DNA of 64,000 bases from Stutzerimonas kirkiae (GCF_004327335.1 NZ_QJUO01000009.1:1-64000); one strand, 5' to 3'. Counted from the stretch's first letter, positions 30,898-44,660 are shown. Numbers and translations are program-made. The notes: a model not told the origin generated them from the letters alone.

Positions 30898-33800
30898 TCA
30901 CAGGGCCTCCAGGCGCGCCATCAGGTCGTCGATGCGGCTGACCTTCTGTTCGGTCAGTTCGGCGCCTTCCAGCGTGTCGATATAGCGGGCCAGTTCCTCC
31001 ACCGTCGCGCACTCGAACATCGCCCGCAGCGGTACCGCCCGTTGCAGGGTCTTCTGCACTCGCGAGGCGATCTGCGTCGCCAGCAGGGAATGCCCGCCGA
31101 GGTCGAAGAAGTTGTCCGTCACGCCCACCGCCTCGACACCGAGCACCTCGGCCCAGATCGTCGCCAGGCTGCGCTCCAGTTCGTTGCGTGGCGCCACATG
31201 GGCCTGCCCCGCAGCGAACTCGAAGGCCGGCAGGGCCTTGCGGTCCAGCTTGCCGTTGGCGTTGCGTGGCAGGCGCTGCAGGCGCTGCCAGTGGCGCGGC
31301 AGCATATATTCCGGCAGGCGTTGCAACAGGTGCCGCTTGAGCGACTCGCCATCCGGTTCATCCACGGCGACCAGGTAGCCGACCAGGTATTGCCCGCCAG
31401 CGCTGTTCTGCACCGCTACCGCCACGTCGTCGATATCCGGCAGTTCGCGCAGGCGTGCCTCGATCTCGCCCAACTCGATCCGGTAGCCACGGATCTTCAC
31501 CTGGTGGTCGACACGCCCAATGTATTCGAGCACCCCGTCCAGGCGCCGCCGCGCCAGGTCGCCGCTGCGGTACAGGCGGCTGCCATCGGCGGCGAACGGA
31601 TCGGGCAGGAAGCTCGCCGCCGTCCGTTGCGGATCGCCCAGGTAGCCGCGCCCGACGCCGGTGCCCGCGATGAACAGCTCGCTCTGCGCCAGCAGGGCGA
31701 CTGGCAGCAATTCGTCGTCGAGCAGGTACAGGCGGTTGTTGTCGGTGGCGGTACCGATCGGCAGATAGGCGCCGCGGGTGGAGACTTCGTCGACGGCGAA
31801 CAACGCGACGTCGTCCGAGCATTCCGCCGGCCCGTAGGCGTTCACCAGGGGCACCTGCGGATAACGCTGCAACCATTGCCGGGCCAGGTTCGGCGGCATC
31901 GCCTCGCCGGTGGGCAGCAGCCAGCGCAGGCTGCCCAGGTTCTCCACGCCCTCGCCCAGCAGGCCCTGGATCAGTGCGGGAACGCTTTCCAACACACTGA
32001 TGCCAGTTGCCGCCACATGCCGCAGCAAGGCGGCGGGGTCCTGGGCGATTTCATCGGGAACGATATCCACCCTGGCCCCGCACAAGGCCGCGGTAAGGAA
32101 TTGCCAGACGGAAATATCGAAGCTCTGGGAGGCGGTCTGGGCGATCACATCGCTCGCCTCCAGCCCCAGGCAGGGAATCTTGCTCAACTGGTTGTTGAGC
32201 ATGCCCGCCTGCTGCACCATCACGCCCTTCGGCTCGCCGGTGGAGCCCGAGGTATAGATGACATAGGCCAGGTGCTCGCCACCGACCTCGATGGCCGGCG
32301 CCCGCGAATCCTCTTCGCCATCCCAGACCAACAGAGTCGGCGCGTCCTCCCAATCGGCCAGCAGCGCCTCGGCCTGCGCCTGGCACGCCAGGCTGCACAC
32401 CAGCAACGGCGCATGGCTGGCGCGCAGGATATGCCCGAGCCGCCGGGCCGGATGGGCCGGATCCAGCGGCAGGTAGCCGGCACCGGCCTTGAGGCTGCCG
32501 ACGATCATGCCCAGCAGCGGCAGGCCACGCTCGGCCAGCAGTGCCACCGGCACGTCCTCGCCGACGCCAGCCTGGTGCAGGCGTTTGGCAAGATGGTTGG
32601 CCTTGTGGCTGAGTTGCCGGTAGGTCCACTGTTCGCCCTGGCAGGACGCCGCGATGGCCTGTGCGTGACGCGCCGCCTGCTCTTCGAACAGATGGGCATA
32701 GCCTTGCTGCAACGGGTAGTCCCGCGCCGTACGGTTGCAGCTCTCCAACAATTGCCGGCGCTCTTCCTCGGCCAGCAGCGGGATATCGGCGAAACGCCCA
32801 TCGAAATGCTCGCCCAGCGCCAGCAGCAAGCGCTGGAAGTCCGCCAGCAGGCGGGCGATGGTCGGTTCGTCGAAGAAGCGCCGGTCATAGGACAGGTGCA
32901 GCCCCAGTTCGTCGCCCGGATAGCAGACCACGGTCAGCGGGTAGTTGGTGTGGGTCCGCCCGGACTCGGAGCGGGCATTCAGGCTTTGCGCGCCGTCCAG
33001 CACGGAGGCGTCCACCGGCGCGTTCTCGAACACGAACAGGCTGTCGAACAGCGGCTGGCCCTTGGGCAGTTCGCTGCACTGCTGGATATCCACCAGGGGC
33101 AGGTGCTCGTGCTCGCGCAGCTCCAGGTTGCGCTCGAACAGTCGTTGCAGCCACTGGCCCACGCCCAGCTCCTCGCCGGCCTCGGGCATGGCGACCCGCA
33201 CCGGGATGCTGTTGATGAACAGCCCGACGCACTGCTGCATCTGCGGCAGGCTCGCCGGGCGCCCGGCCACGGTCACGCCGAACAACACGTCGCGCTCGCC
33301 GCCGTAACGCCGCAGCACCAGGGCCCAGGCCGCCTGGGCGAAGGTGTTGAGCGTCAGCCGGTGGCGCTGCGCCAGCTCGCGCAGGTGCGCGCCCTGCTTG
33401 CGGCTAAGGCGGCTGTGCAGGTCGCCCACCAGCATGCCGCCGTTGTCGTGCAGGATCGGCCGGTCGCTGGGGATATGGCTCGGCCGCTCGAAGCCGGCCA
33501 GCAGCTTGCGCCAGTAGTCCCGCGTCGGCTCCAGACCCTGGCGTTGCAGCCAGGCGATGAAGTCACGGTAGCGCGGCGGGTTGTCCAGGCTCGCTACGCG
33601 CCCCTCGCCCAGGGCCTGGTAGATGGCCAGGAAGTCCCCCATCAGGATCGAGCGGCACCAGGCGTCGATCAGGATGTGGTGGTTGCTCATGATGAACCAG
33701 TGGCGCCCCGCCCCCAGGCGGATCAGCCGCAGGCGCAGCGGCGGACGCTGCAGCAGGTCGAAGCCAGACAGACGTTCCTCCTCCAGCAGCGCCTGCAGGC

Positions 33801-36800
33801 GCGACTCGTGCCCATCCTCCGGCAGGCCGCTCCAGTCGAGGAACTCGACGCCGTCGCCAGCGCCGCGATGGATCACCTGCAGCATCTGTTCGCCGGCATT
33901 CCAGCAGAAGGACGCGCGCAGGGCTTCATGACGCGCCACCACTGCTCGCCAGGCTTGCTCGAAGCGAGCAACGTCGATGGCGCTGTCGATCCGGTAGCGG
34001 TCCTGCATGAAATAGATGCCGGTGCCCGGTTCCAGCAGGGTGTGCAGCAGCAGGCCTTCCTGCATCGGCGTCAGCGGGTAGATATCCTCGATCTGCCGGT
34101 AAGGCAGCGGCAAGGCGTCGAGTTGTGTCTGTTGCAGATGCGCCAGGGGGAAGTCGGAAGGCGTGATACCGCCGTTGCCCGACACCAGGCAGTGCTCGAT
34201 CAGCCCGCGCAGTTCGATCTGGTAGCTCTCTGCCAGGCGCTGGACGGTCTCGGCCCGGTACAGGCGCTCGCTGTAGGTCCAGCGCAGCGACAGTTGCCCG
34301 CCCAGCACCTGGCCGTCGATGGTCAGCCAGGCGTTCAATGGCGCCTCGCCATCGTGCTGGCTGCCGGCCGGCTCCAGCGACGGCGCGAACAGAGCCGCGT
34401 CGCCGAAGCCCTGGTCGAGCTGCCCCAGGTAATTGAAGGTGACCCGCGCCTCGGGCAGGCGCGCCATGGCGGCGCGGCACTCGTCGTCCGCCAGGTAGCG
34501 CAGCACGCCGTGGCCAAGGCCCTTGTGCGGCACCTCGCGCAGTTGCTCCTTGATCGCCTTGAGGCTGGAGCCAGGCTCCGCCGCCGGCGTCAATCGTAGC
34601 GGATAGGCGCTGGTGAACCAGCCGACGCTGCGGCTGAGGTCGATGTCCTCGAACAATTCCTCGCGGCCATGCCCTTCCAGTTGCAGCAGGGCACTGGCCT
34701 GCCCGCTCCAGGCGCACAAGGTACGCGCCAGGGCGGTCAGCAGCAGGTCCTCGACACGGGCGCGGTAGCTTTGTGGCGCCTGTTGCAGCAAGTTGCGGGT
34801 GGTCTCGATATCCAGCGTCAAGGTCAGGCTGCGGGCATGCCGCTGCAGATTTTCCCCAGCGCGGAAATCGCAGGGCAGATCGCTGCACGCGTCCTCCAGA
34901 TGCTGCTGCCACCAGCCCAGTTCCTCGCGCAGCGACTCGCTGCCGGCATAGGCGCGCAGGCGTCCGGCCCATTCGCCGAGAGCGCTGGTACGGGCCGGCA
35001 GTTGCGCCGGCTCGCCGCGTTCGAACTGCCGGTAGAGCCGCTGCAGGTCTTCCAGCAGCACCCGCCAGGACACCCCGTCGACGGCCAGATGGTGGATCAC
35101 CAGCAGCAGCCGGTCCGGGGTACCCGGCACCAGTAGTGCCCGCAGCAGTGGCCCGTGCTGCAGGTCGAGGCTGCGCTGGAGTTCCTCGAACAGCTCTGGC
35201 CGCGCCTCGTCGGCCAGCCGCAGCAGGCCCGCTTGTTCCTCCGGCGCCCGGTATTCGGCGCGCCATTCGCCTACCTCGTCGCGACGGAAGCCCAGGCGTA
35301 GCGCATCGTGGTGTTCCAGCAAGGCTTGCAGGGCCTGCTCCAACCATTCCGGTTGCAGGGTTTCCCGGCTTTGCAGCAGCAGCGACTGGTTCCAGTGCTG
35401 GCGGTAAGGCATGGGCTGCTGGAAGAACCAGTGCTGGATCGGCGTCAATTCGCTCGGGCCAGTGACGGGCCCACGCGCCACTGCCATCACCGCGTCCAGC
35501 CGTGCCGCCGCGGCCAGGGTGCGCACGCTCTGGTGCTGGAACAGGTCCTTGGCGCTGAACTGGATACCGGCCTGGCGCGCCCGGCTGACCACCTGGATCG
35601 ACAGGATGGAGTCGCCACCCAGGGCGAAGAAGTTGTCGTCGATACCCACGGCGGCGACACCCAGCACGCCCTGCCAGATCTCCGCCAGGGCCTGTTCGGC
35701 GGCATTGCGCGGCGCCTGGTAGTGCTGCCGCGCCACGCTCAGGTCCGGCGCGGGCAGGGCCTTGCGGTCCAGCTTGCCGTTGCTGCTCAAGGGGAATTGC
35801 GGCAGGACCAGCAGGTGCGCCGGCACCATATACTCGGGCAAGCGCTGTGCCAGGTGCTGGCGGAGGGATTCGCGCAGCGCGTCCTCGTCGAGGCCATCGC
35901 CTTCAGCGCTCACATAGCCCACCAGTTGCTTGCCCGACGGCCCGTCCAGCGCCAGTACCGCCGCCTCGCGCACCCGCTCGTGCTGCAACAGGCTGGCCTC
36001 GATCTCGCCCAGTTCGATACGGAACCCCCTCACCTTGACCTGCTGGTCGATGCGACCCTGGTATTCCAGTTGCCCATCGGCCCGCTGGCGCACCAGGTCG
36101 CCGGTGCGGTACATGCGCCCGCCCTCGGCCACACTGAAGGGGTCGGCGAATGGATCGGCAAGAAAGCGTTCGGCGCTCAAGCCCGGACGCTCGTGGTAGC
36201 CACGGGCCAACCCGTAGCCGCCAACGTACAACTCGCCGGTGGCTCCGGCCGGCAACAGCGCCAGGTCCTCGTCCAGGACATAGAACCGGCGTGCGCCGAC
36301 CACCCGCCCGATGGGAATGCCGCTGCGGCCATCGCCCTCGACGACAGAGGCCAGCGGCATCACCACGGTTTCCGTCGGGCCATAGGCATTGAACACCTGT
36401 TGCGGCGCGAAGGCCTCGCGCAGGCCTTGCAGGTGCTCGGGCGTCAGCGCCTCGCCACCGGTGATGCACAGGCGCACCGGCAGCGAAGTACCCTGCCCGG
36501 CCAGCCACTGCGCCAACTGGTTGCCGTAGCTCGGCGTAAAGCCCAGTACATTGATCCGCCGCTCGTGGATCAGCCCGCAGATTTCCTCGGCATCCCATTG
36601 CCCCGGCTCGCGCAGTACCACTTCGGCGCCGAACAGCAGCGGTACCAGCAGGCGCTCGCTGGCGGCATCGAAGTTGATCGAATAGAAATGCAGTTCGCGG
36701 TCCGCGCCCGTGGTACCGAACAAGTGGCCCACCGCCTGGCAGTGCATCGCCAGCGCCCCCTGCTGCACCGCCACGCCCTTGGGCAGGCCGGTCGAGCCGG

Positions 36801-39800
36801 AGGTGTAGATCAGGTAGGCCAGGTGCCCGGGCTGGCCGAGCCGTGGCGGGTTTTCCTGTGGATAGGCGAGCAGTTGCCGGCCTTCGCTTTCCAGGCTCCA
36901 GGGGATGACCGCCGCCGGCAGCGGCGCCAGGGTTGCCAGCAGATCGTCATGGCCGAGCAACAGGGCGATGCCGCTGTCCTCGATCATGTAGCGCAGGCGC
37001 TCCAGTGGGTATTCCGGGTCCAGCGGCACATAGGCGCCACCGGCCTTGAGCACCGCCAGCAGGCCGACCACCATGTCCAGCGAGCGGCGCAGCGCCAGCC
37101 CTACCCGCACCTCCGGGCCGACGCCCAGTTCGCGCAGGCGATGGGCCAGGCGGTTGGCGTGCCGGTTCAACTCGCCATAGCCCAGGGACTGCCCGGCGCA
37201 GGTCAGCGCCAAGGCATCCGGGCTGGCCTCGGCCTGGCGCTCGAACAGTTCCGCCACGCTCGTCTGCGCCGCGTCCAGCGCCTCGCCCTGGCCATTATCC
37301 AGCAAGCGCTGGCGCTCCGCGTCATCCAACAGCGGCAGATCGCACAGGCGCGCCTGCGGATCGTCGAGCATGCCCCGCAGCAATCGTTGCCAGTGATCGG
37401 CCATGCGCTGGATACGCTCGGCATCAAACAGGTCCTGGCTGTAGGTCAGGCAGCAGCGCAGTTGCTCATCGAAATCCGTGACTTCCAGGTTGAGGTCGAA
37501 CTTGGTCGCCCGCGCATCGTTGACCAGGTAGTCCACCTGCAGGCCGCCCGCCAGGGTCCGGCGTTGCTGGAATTCCCAACGCTGCACGTTGCACATCACC
37601 TGGAACAACGGGTTCCAGGCGGCACTGCGCTGCGGTTGCAGGGCCTCGACCAGGTGGTCGAAGGGCACGTCCTGGTGCGCCTGGGCCTCGAGGGCGACCT
37701 GGCGCACCTGCTCCAGCAGTTCCGCGACGCGCATCTGCCCGTGGGGGCGGATACGCAGCACCTGGGTATTGAGGAAAGCACCGATCAGCCCTTCGCTTTC
37801 CGGGCGGATGCGGTTGGCCTGGGGCACGCCGATACGCAGGTCGTCCTGCCCCGAGTAGCGATAGAGCAGCACCGCCAGAGCGGCGCTCATGGTCATGAAC
37901 AGGGTCAGGCCACGGCTGTTGTTGAAGCCGATGACCCGCCGAGCCAGCGCCGGGTCCAGGTCGAAGCGATGCAATTCGCCGGCATGGCTCTGCACCGCCG
38001 GCCGTGGCCGGTCGCTCGGCAGCGCCAGCAACGGCTGCTCACCGCCCAGTTGCCCGCGCCAGTAGTCCAGTTGCCGCCGCATCTCGCCCGCTTCCAGCCA
38101 CTGGCGATGCCAGGCGCTGTAGTCGAGGTATTGCACCGGCAAGGGCGCCAGGGGCGACTCGCGCCCTTCCAGGAAGGCGCCATAGAGCGCGGCCAGTTCG
38201 CGGGCGAAGATGTCCATGGCCCAGCCTTCGGTGACGATATGGTGCAGCGTCACCAGCAGGTGGTGCTCCTGCTCGCCACTGCGTACCAGGCAGGCGCGCA
38301 GCAACGGGCCTGTCTCCAGGTCGAACGGCTGATGCGCCTGCTCCTCGGCCAGGGCCTGGATACGCGCCTGGCGCTGCGCCTGCGGCAGCTCGCCGAGGTC
38401 CAGTCGTTGCAGTGTTACATCACTGTCCGCCCGCACCCGTTGCCAGGGTTTGCCATCCTCCGCCGGGAAGGTGGTGCGCAGGCTTTCATGGCGCTGGATC
38501 AACCCCTGCAACGCGCGTTCGAAGGCTTCCACATCCAGTGGGCCGCTCATGCGCGCCATGCCGCCGACGTTATAGGCCGGGCTGTGCGGGTCGAGCTGCC
38601 AGAGGAACCACATGCGCTGCTGGGAGTAGGACAACGGCAACCGCTGGCTACGATCCACCCGTGGGATCGTAGCCCAGCCATCGGCCTGGCCCTCCGCTTG
38701 CGCGCGGGCCACCCGCTGCGCGAAGTCCTCCAGACGCCGTGCCTCGAACAGGCTGCCCAGCGGCAGGTCGACGGCGAACGCCTGGCGCGCCCGCGAGACG
38801 ATGCGGGTGGCCAGCAGCGAATGCCCGCCCAGCTCGAAGAAATCATCGTCCAGGCCGATCGCCGGCACATTCAGCACTTCGCTCCAGATCGCCGCCAGGC
38901 TGCGCGCCGGCTCCTCGAGCGCCTCGCGGAAGGCTCGCCGCACCAGCTCCGGGCGCGGCAAGGCACGCCGGTCCAGCTTGCCCGCCGAGGTCACCGGCAG
39001 CGCTTCCAGGCAGAGGATATGCGCCGGTCGCATATAATCCGGCAGGCTGTGACCGAGTGCCTGGCGCACCTGTTCGACCAGCGCATCGGCATCCAGCGCA
39101 GCACCGACCAGATAAGCCAGCAGGCGTGCGTCACCATTTCCTTCGTCGAGGATTACCGCTGCCTGGCGCACTCCCGGCTGCTTCAGCAACTCGGCGCGGA
39201 TTTCTTCCAGTTCGATACGGAAGCCGCGCAACTTCACCTGTTCATCGAGGCGACCGAGGTACTCCAGCACACCGTCGCCACGCCAGCGCGCCAGATCGCC
39301 GCTGCGGTAAATCCGCCGGCCATCGGCCGTCGGCAGGAAACGCTCGGCGGTCAGCCCCGGTTTGCCCAGGTAGCCCCGCGCCAGCCCCTGGCCGCCAATG
39401 TTCAGTTCGGCCACCGCGCCGATGGGCGCCAGTTGCCCGCTGCCGTCATGCACTTCGCACGAAACATTGGCCAGCGGGCGACCGATCGGCATCCGCGCGC
39501 CCGGCTCGCCACCGCAGGGCCAATGGGTCACGTTGATGGTGCTTTCCGTCGGCCCGTAGCGGTTGTGCAATACCGCCTGCGGCAGACGTTCCGAGGCGCG
39601 CCGGGCCAGCGCCGGCGGCAGCGCCTCGCCCCCGGCGAACAGCAGGCGCAAGTCGTGGCACGCGCCAACCTCCGGTTCATCGAGGAACAGTTGCAGCAAC
39701 GGCGGCACGAAATGCACCGCAGTCACCCCATGCTCGCGGATCAGCCGCACCAGGCTGCGCGGGTCGCGGTGCTGGCCGGCACCCGCCAGGACCAGGCGAG

Positions 39801-42800
39801 CGCCACAGAGCAGCGGCAGCAGGCATTCCCACAGCGAAACGTCGAAGCCCAGCGGCGCCTTCTGCAGGAATACGTCGCCAGGACCGAAGGCATATTCCCG
39901 CTGCATCCAGTCCAGCCGGCTGGCCAGCCCGCCATGGGTCAGGCCGACGCCCTTGGGCTGACCGCTGGAGCCGGAGGTGTAGATCACATAGGCGAGGTTG
40001 CCAGGGTGCAGCACCAGTTCCGGCGACGTGTCCGGCCAGTCGTCGAGCGCCAGTTCGTCGATGGCGACAGCCGGCACCCCGCCCGGCAGGCCTTCGAGGC
40101 TGGCACGCTGGCCAAGCAGCAGCGCCGCGCCGCTGTCCTCGATCATGTAGTGCAGGCGCTCGCGGGGATAGTCCGGGTCCAGCGGCAGGTATACGCCACC
40201 GGCCTTGACGATGCCCAGCAGCGCCACCATCAGTTCGATGGAGCGCTCGGCGAATAGCCCTACGCGCACTTCGGCGCCCACACCGAGGCTGCGCAGGTAA
40301 TGGGCCATGCGGTTGCTGCGGCGCTCCAGGGTGGCGTAGTCCAGTGTCGTCTCCGCCGCGACCAGGGCGATGGCCTGCGGAGTGGCCTGGGCCTGTTCCA
40401 GCAGCCGCTGGGGCAACAGGCTTGGGGATTGTTCGAGGGGGTGGAAGGACCAGCCCTGCAATTGCTTGCGCTCCTGCGCGGGCAGCAGCGGCAGGTCGTC
40501 CAGTGCCTGTTGCGGCTGTTCGCAGACCTGCTCCAGCAACCGCCGCAGGTGTTCGGCCAGGCGCTCGATGGTGGCGCTTCCGAACAGCTCGACGGCGTAG
40601 TCGAAGGACAACCGTATGGTTCCCTGGGTGTTTTCCTCGCTGTGCAGTTGCAGATCGTACTTGGCTTCGCGGCTGTGCCAGGGCAGTTCCTCGGCGAGCA
40701 ATCCCGGTAGCCGGCGCAGGGCGCCGTTGTCACGCTGCAAGTGGTTGAACATCACGCTGAACGGCTCGCCATCCAGTTCGGCGGCCACCCGCTCGAAGTC
40801 GATATCCTGGTTGGCCTGGGCCTCGACGACCCGCTCGTGCAACGCCTCCAGCAGGCTGGCGAAGCTCTGCCGGCCATCAAGGCGACTGCGCAGCACCTGG
40901 GTGTTGATAAAGAAGCCGACCAGCCCCTGGGTCTGCCGTTGCCGACGGTTGGCGTTGGGCACACCGACGCGGATGTCGGTCTGCCCGCCATAGCGGTACA
41001 GCAGGGTCTGAAAGGCGGCCAGCAGCAGGGTGAAGGTGGTCGTCCCCTGTGCCTCGGCCAGTTGCCGCAGGCGGCCGCAGAGTGGCTTGTCCAGGCGCAG
41101 GCTGAAGCGCTCGGCGGCGGATTGTTCGTGCTTGCGCGGATAGTCGGAAGGCAGGTTCAAGGGCTGCGCCTCACCGTCCAGCGCTTGCCGCCAATACTCC
41201 AGTTGCCGCGCCAGATGCGGATCGTCGCTATTGCGCTGCCAACAGGCATAGTCGGCGTACTGGATCGGCAGGGCCGGCAACTGCGCCACCTGCCCCTGGC
41301 TGAACGCGGCGTACAACTGCGCGAACTCATCCAGCAGGATGCCCAGGGACCAGCCGTCGGCGATGATATGGTGCAGGGTCACCAGCAGCAGATGGTCCTG
41401 CTCGTCCAGGCTCACCAGCTTGATACGCAGCAATGGCCCATGCTCGAGGTCGAAACGGGTCCTGGCCTCTTCTTCCTGGATCACCCGGGCCCGCCGTTCG
41501 CGCTGCTCCAGCGGCCATTCCTCCAGGCTTTCGTAGAGCAGCGGGCAATCGCCCTGCTCCAGCACGCACTGCAAGCCATTGCCATCGGCATCCCGGGCAA
41601 AGTGCGTACGCAGGGACTCATGCCGTTCGATCAGTGTTTCGAAGGCTTGCTGTACCGCCTCGACATCCAGCTCGCCGCGCAAGCGCAGACCACCCGGAAT
41701 GTTGTAGGCGACGCTGTCCGGTTGCCGTTGCCAGAGGAACCACAGGCGATTCTGCGCCGGGGATTGCGGCAGTGACTGCCGGCGGTCGGCCAGGGGAATG
41801 CGCTCGGCGGACAGTGCGCCCTCACGACGCTGCTCGACGCAGGCGCTGAACGCGGCCAGGGTCGGGTTCTCGTAGAGATCGCGCAGTTCCACGGAGGCGG
41901 CCAGTTCGTCACGGACTTCCGCCAGCATCTGCACCGCCAGGATCGAGTTGCCGCCGCAGGCGAAGAAGCTGGCCTGCTCGTCGATAGACTCGAGCTTGAG
42001 GAACTGGCGCCAGTAACCCGCAACCCGCTCGCCGATACTCAGCCGCGCTTCCGCTGCCTGCGCAGGCAGCAGCGGGGTTTCGCCAAACTCCCCGAGCGCC
42101 ACCGGCACCAGTTCGCCGCTCTGCAACAGCTTGCGGCAGGCACTGCGCTGCAGCTTGCCGCTGGAAGTCTTCGGCAGAGTGCCGGGGTCGAGCAGCGCCA
42201 CCAGCGCCGGCGACTCATGGTGGACATCCGCCACCGTGTCACGAATCTGCGCCAGCAATTGCTCCAGTGGCTGCTGCTTCTGCACCCGGCGGCCGATCTC
42301 GGCGGCCACGGCGAAGCCTTCCTCGCCCTCCTGCTGCATCGCGAAAACCGCCACCCGCCCCTTGCGTACAGCCTCGACCTGTTGCTCGACGGTACGCTCG
42401 ATATCCTGCGGGTAGAGGTTCTGCCCACGGATGATCAGCATGTCCTTCAGTCGGCCGCTGACATACAACTCGCCCCGGTGCATGAAACCCAGGTCGCCGG
42501 TCCTCAGCCAGGTACGCCCGTCACGCAGCGGGAAGCTTTCCGCGCTGGCCTGGGGGTTGCGCCAGTAACCCTGGGCAATGCTCGGCCCGCTGCTCCAGAC
42601 TTCACCAACGCGGTCATCGGACAGCACCTCGCCGCTCTGCGGGTCGACGATCATCAACGGGTGCCCCGGCTGCAGCCAACCACAGCTCATCAGCACCGTT
42701 CCGGTACCCGCGGCGGCACGATTTTCCGCCAGTGCCGCGCCATCCAGGCCCAGGCTGCCGATGCCCTGCCCCGGGCGCCCGCCAGTGACGAACAGAGTCG

Positions 42801-43779
42801 CTTCCGCCAACCCGTAGCTGGCCAGGTAGGATGCCGAACGGAAACCACAGGCGGCGAAACGCTCGGCAAAGTCTTGCAGGCTGTCCTGGCGAATCGGCTC
42901 GGAACCGGAAAAGGCCACTCGCCAGTGCGACAGCTCGAGCCCGCCCAGCTTGCTCTCGGCAATCCGCTCATGGCACAGCCGGTAGGCGAAATCAGGACCG
43001 CCGCTGATGGTGCCGCGGTAGCGGCTGATCGCTTCCAGCCAGCGCAGTGGCCGTTCGAGGAAATACTGGGGCGACATCAGCACCACCGGGATGGCGCTGT
43101 AGATACCCTGTAGCAGCCCGCCGATCAGCCCCATGTCGTGGTACAGCGGCAGCCAACTGACGATCACATCGTCCTCGCCGATCTCATACCCCTGGCGGAT
43201 CAGCCACTCGTTGGCTTCCAGGTTGCCCTGGCTGACCTGCACGCCCTTGGGGGTCGCGGTCGAGCCCGAGGTGTACTGCAGGAAAGCGATACTGTCGGCG
43301 GCCACCGGCTCGCCCTGCCAGCCATGGCCCAGTTCGTCCGCCAGCAGGTCCACGGCCAGCAGTGCGGGCAAGGGCGTCGGCAGGCTTTGCAGCGGTGCTT
43401 GCAGTTCGGTGATGGTCAGGATCAGCGCCGGCTCGGCATCCTCGATGATCGACAGCAACCGCCCCAGGTGCTGTGGTCGCGAAGACTCCGGCGGATAGGC
43501 CGGCACCGCGATGACCCCGGCGTACAGGCAGGCGAAGAATGCGGCGACGTATTCCGGGCCGCTGGGGAACAGCAGCAGCGCCCGGTCGCCGGGCGCCGCC
43601 CGCTCGCACAGGGCCGCGGCGATGGCCCGTGCCCGCTGGTCCAGTTGCCGGTAGCTCAGCACCAGCTCGCCCTCCTCTGCACCGCCCAGGAAACGCAGTG
43701 CCGTGTGGTCCGGCCGGGAATGCGCATGGCGCATCAAGGCATCGGCCATGGAAAGCGGGCGTACGAAGGTGTTCGTCAT
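30898..43779 (-). CDS. pvdL: PvdL, pyoverdine chromophore NRPS (4293 aa)
   Basis: The domain order is acyl-AMP ligase, T, C-A-T, C-A-T-E, C-A-T, the hallmark of PvdL. The enzyme loads a fatty acid, then in P. aeruginosa adds L-Glu, D-Tyr and L-Dab, making the acylated ferribactin head that later becomes the fluorescent chromophore. The ligase has [12 protein letters not shown] near residue 170 and [14 protein letters not shown]. The first T has [10 protein letters not shown] instead of GGHS. My reading of the A pockets is DVWHFGRI, DAEGIGAV and DIWELTAD; the last suits Dab, and the others are taken by position only. The epimerase motif [11 protein letters not shown] lies near 35085 and the following C domain (HHILIDAWC) is of the DCL class. 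ATG 43779 is chosen over upstream TTG 43809 because its N terminus fits the family. Length is close to the roughly 4340 aa of P. aeruginosa PvdL. Its strong GC bias contrasts with the side-chain NRPSs. Confidence 0.96.
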   Translation of the reverse strand: MTNTFVRPLSMADALMRHAHSRPDHTALRFLGGAEEGELVLSYRQLDQRARAIAAALCERAAPGDRALLLFPSGPEYVAAFFACLYAGVIAVPAYPPESSRPQHLGRLLSIIEDAEPALILTITELQAPLQSLPTPLPALLAVDLLADELGHGWQGEPVAADSIAFLQYTSGSTATPKGVQVSQGNLEANEWLIRQGYEIGEDDVIVSWLPLYHDMGLIGGLLQGIYSAIPVVLMSPQYFLERPLRWLEAISRYRGTISGGPDFAYRLCHERIAESKLGGLELSHWRVAFSGSEPIRQDSLQDFAERFAACGFRSASYLASYGLAEATLFVTGGRPGQGIGSLGLDGAALAENRAAAGTGTVLMSCGWLQPGHPLMIVDPQSGEVLSDDRVGEVWSSGPSIAQGYWRNPQASAESFPLRDGRTWLRTGDLGFMHRGELYVSGRLKDMLIIRGQNLYPQDIERTVEQQVEAVRKGRVAVFAMQQEGEEGFAVAAEIGRRVQKQQPLEQLLAQIRDTVADVHHESPALVALLDPGTLPKTSSGKLQRSACRKLLQSGELVPVALGEFGETPLLPAQAAEARLSIGERVAGYWRQFLKLESIDEQASFFACGGNSILAVQMLAEVRDELAASVELRDLYENPTLAAFSACVEQRREGALSAERIPLADRRQSLPQSPAQNRLWFLWQRQPDSVAYNIPGGLRLRGELDVEAVQQAFETLIERHESLRTHFARDADGNGLQCVLEQGDCPLLYESLEEWPLEQRERRARVIQEEEARTRFDLEHGPLLRIKLVSLDEQDHLLLVTLHHIIADGWSLGILLDEFAQLYAAFSQGQVAQLPALPIQYADYACWQRNSDDPHLARQLEYWRQALDGEAQPLNLPSDYPRKHEQSAAERFSLRLDKPLCGRLRQLAEAQGTTTFTLLLAAFQTLLYRYGGQTDIRVGVPNANRRQRQTQGLVGFFINTQVLRSRLDGRQSFASLLEALHERVVEAQANQDIDFERVAAELDGEPFSVMFNHLQRDNGALRRLPGLLAEELPWHSREAKYDLQLHSEENTQGTIRLSFDYAVELFGSATIERLAEHLRRLLEQVCEQPQQALDDLPLLPAQERKQLQGWSFHPLEQSPSLLPQRLLEQAQATPQAIALVAAETTLDYATLERRSNRMAHYLRSLGVGAEVRVGLFAERSIELMVALLGIVKAGGVYLPLDPDYPRERLHYMIEDSGAALLLGQRASLEGLPGGVPAVAIDELALDDWPDTSPELVLHPGNLAYVIYTSGSSGQPKGVGLTHGGLASRLDWMQREYAFGPGDVFLQKAPLGFDVSLWECLLPLLCGARLVLAGAGQHRDPRSLVRLIREHGVTAVHFVPPLLQLFLDEPEVGACHDLRLLFAGGEALPPALARRASERLPQAVLHNRYGPTESTINVTHWPCGGEPGARMPIGRPLANVSCEVHDGSGQLAPIGAVAELNIGGQGLARGYLGKPGLTAERFLPTADGRRIYRSGDLARWRGDGVLEYLGRLDEQVKLRGFRIELEEIRAELLKQPGVRQAAVILDEGNGDARLLAYLVGAALDADALVEQVRQALGHSLPDYMRPAHILCLEALPVTSAGKLDRRALPRPELVRRAFREALEEPARSLAAIWSEVLNVPAIGLDDDFFELGGHSLLATRIVSRARQAFAVDLPLGSLFEARRLEDFAQRVARAQAEGQADGWATIPRVDRSQRLPLSYSQQRMWFLWQLDPHSPAYNVGGMARMSGPLDVEAFERALQGLIQRHESLRTTFPAEDGKPWQRVRADSDVTLQRLDLGELPQAQRQARIQALAEEQAHQPFDLETGPLLRACLVRSGEQEHHLLVTLHHIVTEGWAMDIFARELAALYGAFLEGRESPLAPLPVQYLDYSAWHRQWLEAGEMRRQLDYWRGQLGGEQPLLALPSDRPRPAVQSHAGELHRFDLDPALARRVIGFNNSRGLTLFMTMSAALAVLLYRYSGQDDLRIGVPQANRIRPESEGLIGAFLNTQVLRIRPHGQMRVAELLEQVRQVALEAQAHQDVPFDHLVEALQPQRSAAWNPLFQVMCNVQRWEFQQRRTLAGGLQVDYLVNDARATKFDLNLEVTDFDEQLRCCLTYSQDLFDAERIQRMADHWQRLLRGMLDDPQARLCDLPLLDDAERQRLLDNGQGEALDAAQTSVAELFERQAEASPDALALTCAGQSLGYGELNRHANRLAHRLRELGVGPEVRVGLALRRSLDMVVGLLAVLKAGGAYVPLDPEYPLERLRYMIEDSGIALLLGHDDLLATLAPLPAAVIPWSLESEGRQLLAYPQENPPRLGQPGHLAYLIYTSGSTGLPKGVAVQQGALAMHCQAVGHLFGTTGADRELHFYSINFDAASERLLVPLLFGAEVVLREPGQWDAEEICGLIHERRINVLGFTPSYGNQLAQWLAGQGTSLPVRLCITGGEALTPEHLQGLREAFAPQQVFNAYGPTETVVMPLASVVEGDGRSGIPIGRVVGARRFYVLDEDLALLPAGATGELYVGGYGLARGYHERPGLSAERFLADPFADPFSVAEGGRMYRTGDLVRQRADGQLEYQGRIDQQVKVRGFRIELGEIEASLLQHERVREAAVLALDGPSGKQLVGYVSAEGDGLDEDALRESLRQHLAQRLPEYMVPAHLLVLPQFPLSSNGKLDRKALPAPDLSVARQHYQAPRNAAEQALAEIWQGVLGVAAVGIDDNFFALGGDSILSIQVVSRARQAGIQFSAKDLFQHQSVRTLAAAARLDAVMAVARGPVTGPSELTPIQHWFFQQPMPYRQHWNQSLLLQSRETLQPEWLEQALQALLEHHDALRLGFRRDEVGEWRAEYRAPEEQAGLLRLADEARPELFEELQRSLDLQHGPLLRALLVPGTPDRLLLVIHHLAVDGVSWRVLLEDLQRLYRQFERGEPAQLPARTSALGEWAGRLRAYAGSESLREELGWWQQHLEDACSDLPCDFRAGENLQRHARSLTLTLDIETTRNLLQQAPQSYRARVEDLLLTALARTLCAWSGQASALLQLEGHGREELFEDIDLSRSVGWFTSAYPLRLTPAAEPGSSLKAIKEQLREVPHKGLGHGVLRYLADDECRAAMARLPEARVTFNYLGQLDQGFGDAALFAPSLEPAGSQHDGEAPLNAWLTIDGQVLGGQLSLRWTYSERLYRAETVQRLAESYQIELRGLIEHCLVSGNGGITPSDFPLAHLQQTQLDALPLPYRQIEDIYPLTPMQEGLLLHTLLEPGTGIYFMQDRYRIDSAIDVARFEQAWRAVVARHEALRASFCWNAGEQMLQVIHRGAGDGVEFLDWSGLPEDGHESRLQALLEEERLSGFDLLQRPPLRLRLIRLGAGRHWFIMSNHHILIDAWCRSILMGDFLAIYQALGEGRVASLDNPPRYRDFIAWLQRQGLEPTRDYWRKLLAGFERPSHIPSDRPILHDNGGMLVGDLHSRLSRKQGAHLRELAQRHRLTLNTFAQAAWALVLRRYGGERDVLFGVTVAGRPASLPQMQQCVGLFINSIPVRVAMPEAGEELGVGQWLQRLFERNLELREHEHLPLVDIQQCSELPKGQPLFDSLFVFENAPVDASVLDGAQSLNARSESGRTHTNYPLTVVCYPGDELGLHLSYDRRFFDEPTIARLLADFQRLLLALGEHFDGRFADIPLLAEEERRQLLESCNRTARDYPLQQGYAHLFEEQAARHAQAIAASCQGEQWTYRQLSHKANHLAKRLHQAGVGEDVPVALLAERGLPLLGMIVGSLKAGAGYLPLDPAHPARRLGHILRASHAPLLVCSLACQAQAEALLADWEDAPTLLVWDGEEDSRAPAIEVGGEHLAYVIYTSGSTGEPKGVMVQQAGMLNNQLSKIPCLGLEASDVIAQTASQSFDISVWQFLTAALCGARVDIVPDEIAQDPAALLRHVAATGISVLESVPALIQGLLGEGVENLGSLRWLLPTGEAMPPNLARQWLQRYPQVPLVNAYGPAECSDDVALFAVDEVSTRGAYLPIGTATDNNRLYLLDDELLPVALLAQSELFIAGTGVGRGYLGDPQRTAASFLPDPFAADGSRLYRSGDLARRRLDGVLEYIGRVDHQVKIRGYRIELGEIEARLRELPDIDDVAVAVQNSAGGQYLVGYLVAVDEPDGESLKRHLLQRLPEYMLPRHWQRLQRLPRNANGKLDRKALPAFEFAAGQAHVAPRNELERSLATIWAEVLGVEAVGVTDNFFDLGGHSLLATQIASRVQKTLQRAVPLRAMFECATVEELARYIDTLEGAELTEQKVSRIDDLMARLEAL

Positions 43780-43857
43780 GGGCTGTACCTGTCCCTGAAA
43801 TCGGTGCAAGAGCGGTCGACAGGCGAGCCGTCGACCCGAGTCGTTGATGCAGGGAAA

Positions 43858-43881
43858 ACGAAGCAGGGGGGAAGGAAATTA
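43858..43881 (-). promoter_or_regulatory. PvdS-type promoter of pvdL (variant -35)
   Basis: The minus strand reads TAATT, 16 bases, CGT. The only change from TAAAT-N16-CGT is in the fourth base of the -35 element, as before the mbtH-like gene. It is 79 bases before ATG 43779, in the pvdL-pvdS divergent region. Confidence 0.65.
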
Positions 43882-44004
43882 ACTTCGTAGGCGTTTCGTC
43901 ATGATCGCTATGCAAGCTGGTTCATGCGGCCCCCGGCAGTGATTGTCGGAGCGAACTGCCAGCATTGGTGGCCTTGCAATAGCAGTCTGATACCACCCAC
44001 TAAA

Positions 44005-44025
44005 GATAATGATTATTACTTGACT
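44005..44025 (+). promoter_or_regulatory. Fur box and promoter of pvdS
   Basis: GATAATGATTATTACTTGA (44005-44023) matches the first half of the Fur consensus GATAATGATAATCATTATC closely and the rest loosely. It overlaps a possible -35 TTGACT (44020-44025); a weak -10 (TACTTT) lies 17 bases further. Iron-loaded Fur bound here would block pvdS transcription. Confidence 0.8.
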
Positions 44026-44103
44026 CTTGTTTGGGGAATGCCTACTTTTTCTGGCGTTTATGGGAAACAGACTTTTGCAACCTCTTGCCGCATAGGTACT
44101 GCC

Positions 44104-44658
44104 ATGCAGGAATTCGGAAGCGTAGAGTGCAACGCGGAAGGCGATGAAGAATCTTCGGATTTGCTGAAAACCCTGGTCGACAACCGGCACAACCTGGTCA
44201 AGGCGGCGACCCGCATCACCGGTTGCCCCAGCCGTGCCGAGGATGTCGTCCAGGATGCTTTCTTCAGGCTGGCCAACGGACCTGCGCAGGGATTGCCGCT
44301 CAAGGCCCGGGCCAGCTATGTCTTCCGCATCGTCCACAACCTCGCCATCGACAGTTATCGCAAGCAGGCGCTGGAGCAGCGCTACACGACTTGCGAAGAG
44401 GAAGGCACCAACGCCGCCCTCGATAGCTGCACCCCCGAGACGGAGAGCCTCAACCAGGAAACACTGGATCTCGTCGAACTGGCCCTCAAGCAACTGCCCG
44501 AGCGAACGCGCTACGCCTTCGTCATGTATCGCGTACACGGTAAACAGCAAAAAGACATCGCCAAGGAACTCGGCGTCTCGCCGACCCTGGTCAATTTCAT
44601 GATCCGCGATGCGCTGATTCACTGCCGGCACTGCGTGAAATACGAACCGGCTCGCTGA
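44104..44658 (+). CDS. pvdS: PvdS, iron-starvation ECF sigma factor
   Basis: This ECF sigma-70 factor of 184 aa directs RNA polymerase to pyoverdine promoters of the TAAAT-N16/17-CGT type. Region 2 reads RITGCPSRAEDVVQDAFFRL at about residues 38-57 and SYVFRIVHNLAIDSYRKQAL. Region 4 reads KDIAKELGVSPTLVNFMIRD near 148-167, which matches P. aeruginosa PvdS almost residue for residue. ATG 44104 is chosen; the frame is open further upstream but crosses the Fur box and promoter. Transcription is under Fur control. The next gene, a phosphopantetheinyl transferase, follows after two bases. In P. aeruginosa PvdS activity is also held by the anti-sigma factor FpvR, which is not in this window. Confidence 0.97.
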   Translation: MQEFGSVECNAEGDEESSDLLKTLVDNRHNLVKAATRITGCPSRAEDVVQDAFFRLANGPAQGLPLKARASYVFRIVHNLAIDSYRKQALEQRYTTCEEEGTNAALDSCTPETESLNQETLDLVELALKQLPERTRYAFVMYRVHGKQQKDIAKELGVSPTLVNFMIRDALIHCRHCVKYEPAR

Positions 44659-44660
44659 GC

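Noticed and set aside
30737-31012. Minus-strand frame reading AWVERSDTQGVHSMGIAALN
   Set aside because: This peptide is the translation of the palindromic repeat, a frequent false gene in Pseudomonas annotation.
31042-34599. Plus-strand open frame of 1185 codons opposite the end of pvdL
   Set aside because: Same reason: a mirror of the NRPS codon pattern without recognisable motifs or ribosome site.
35308-40257. Very long plus-strand open frame (1649 codons) opposite pvdL
   Set aside because: It is antisense to a clearly conserved NRPS frame with readable domains. Its translation is rich in Gln, Arg and His and has no domain pattern; high-GC coding DNA often leaves such shadows.
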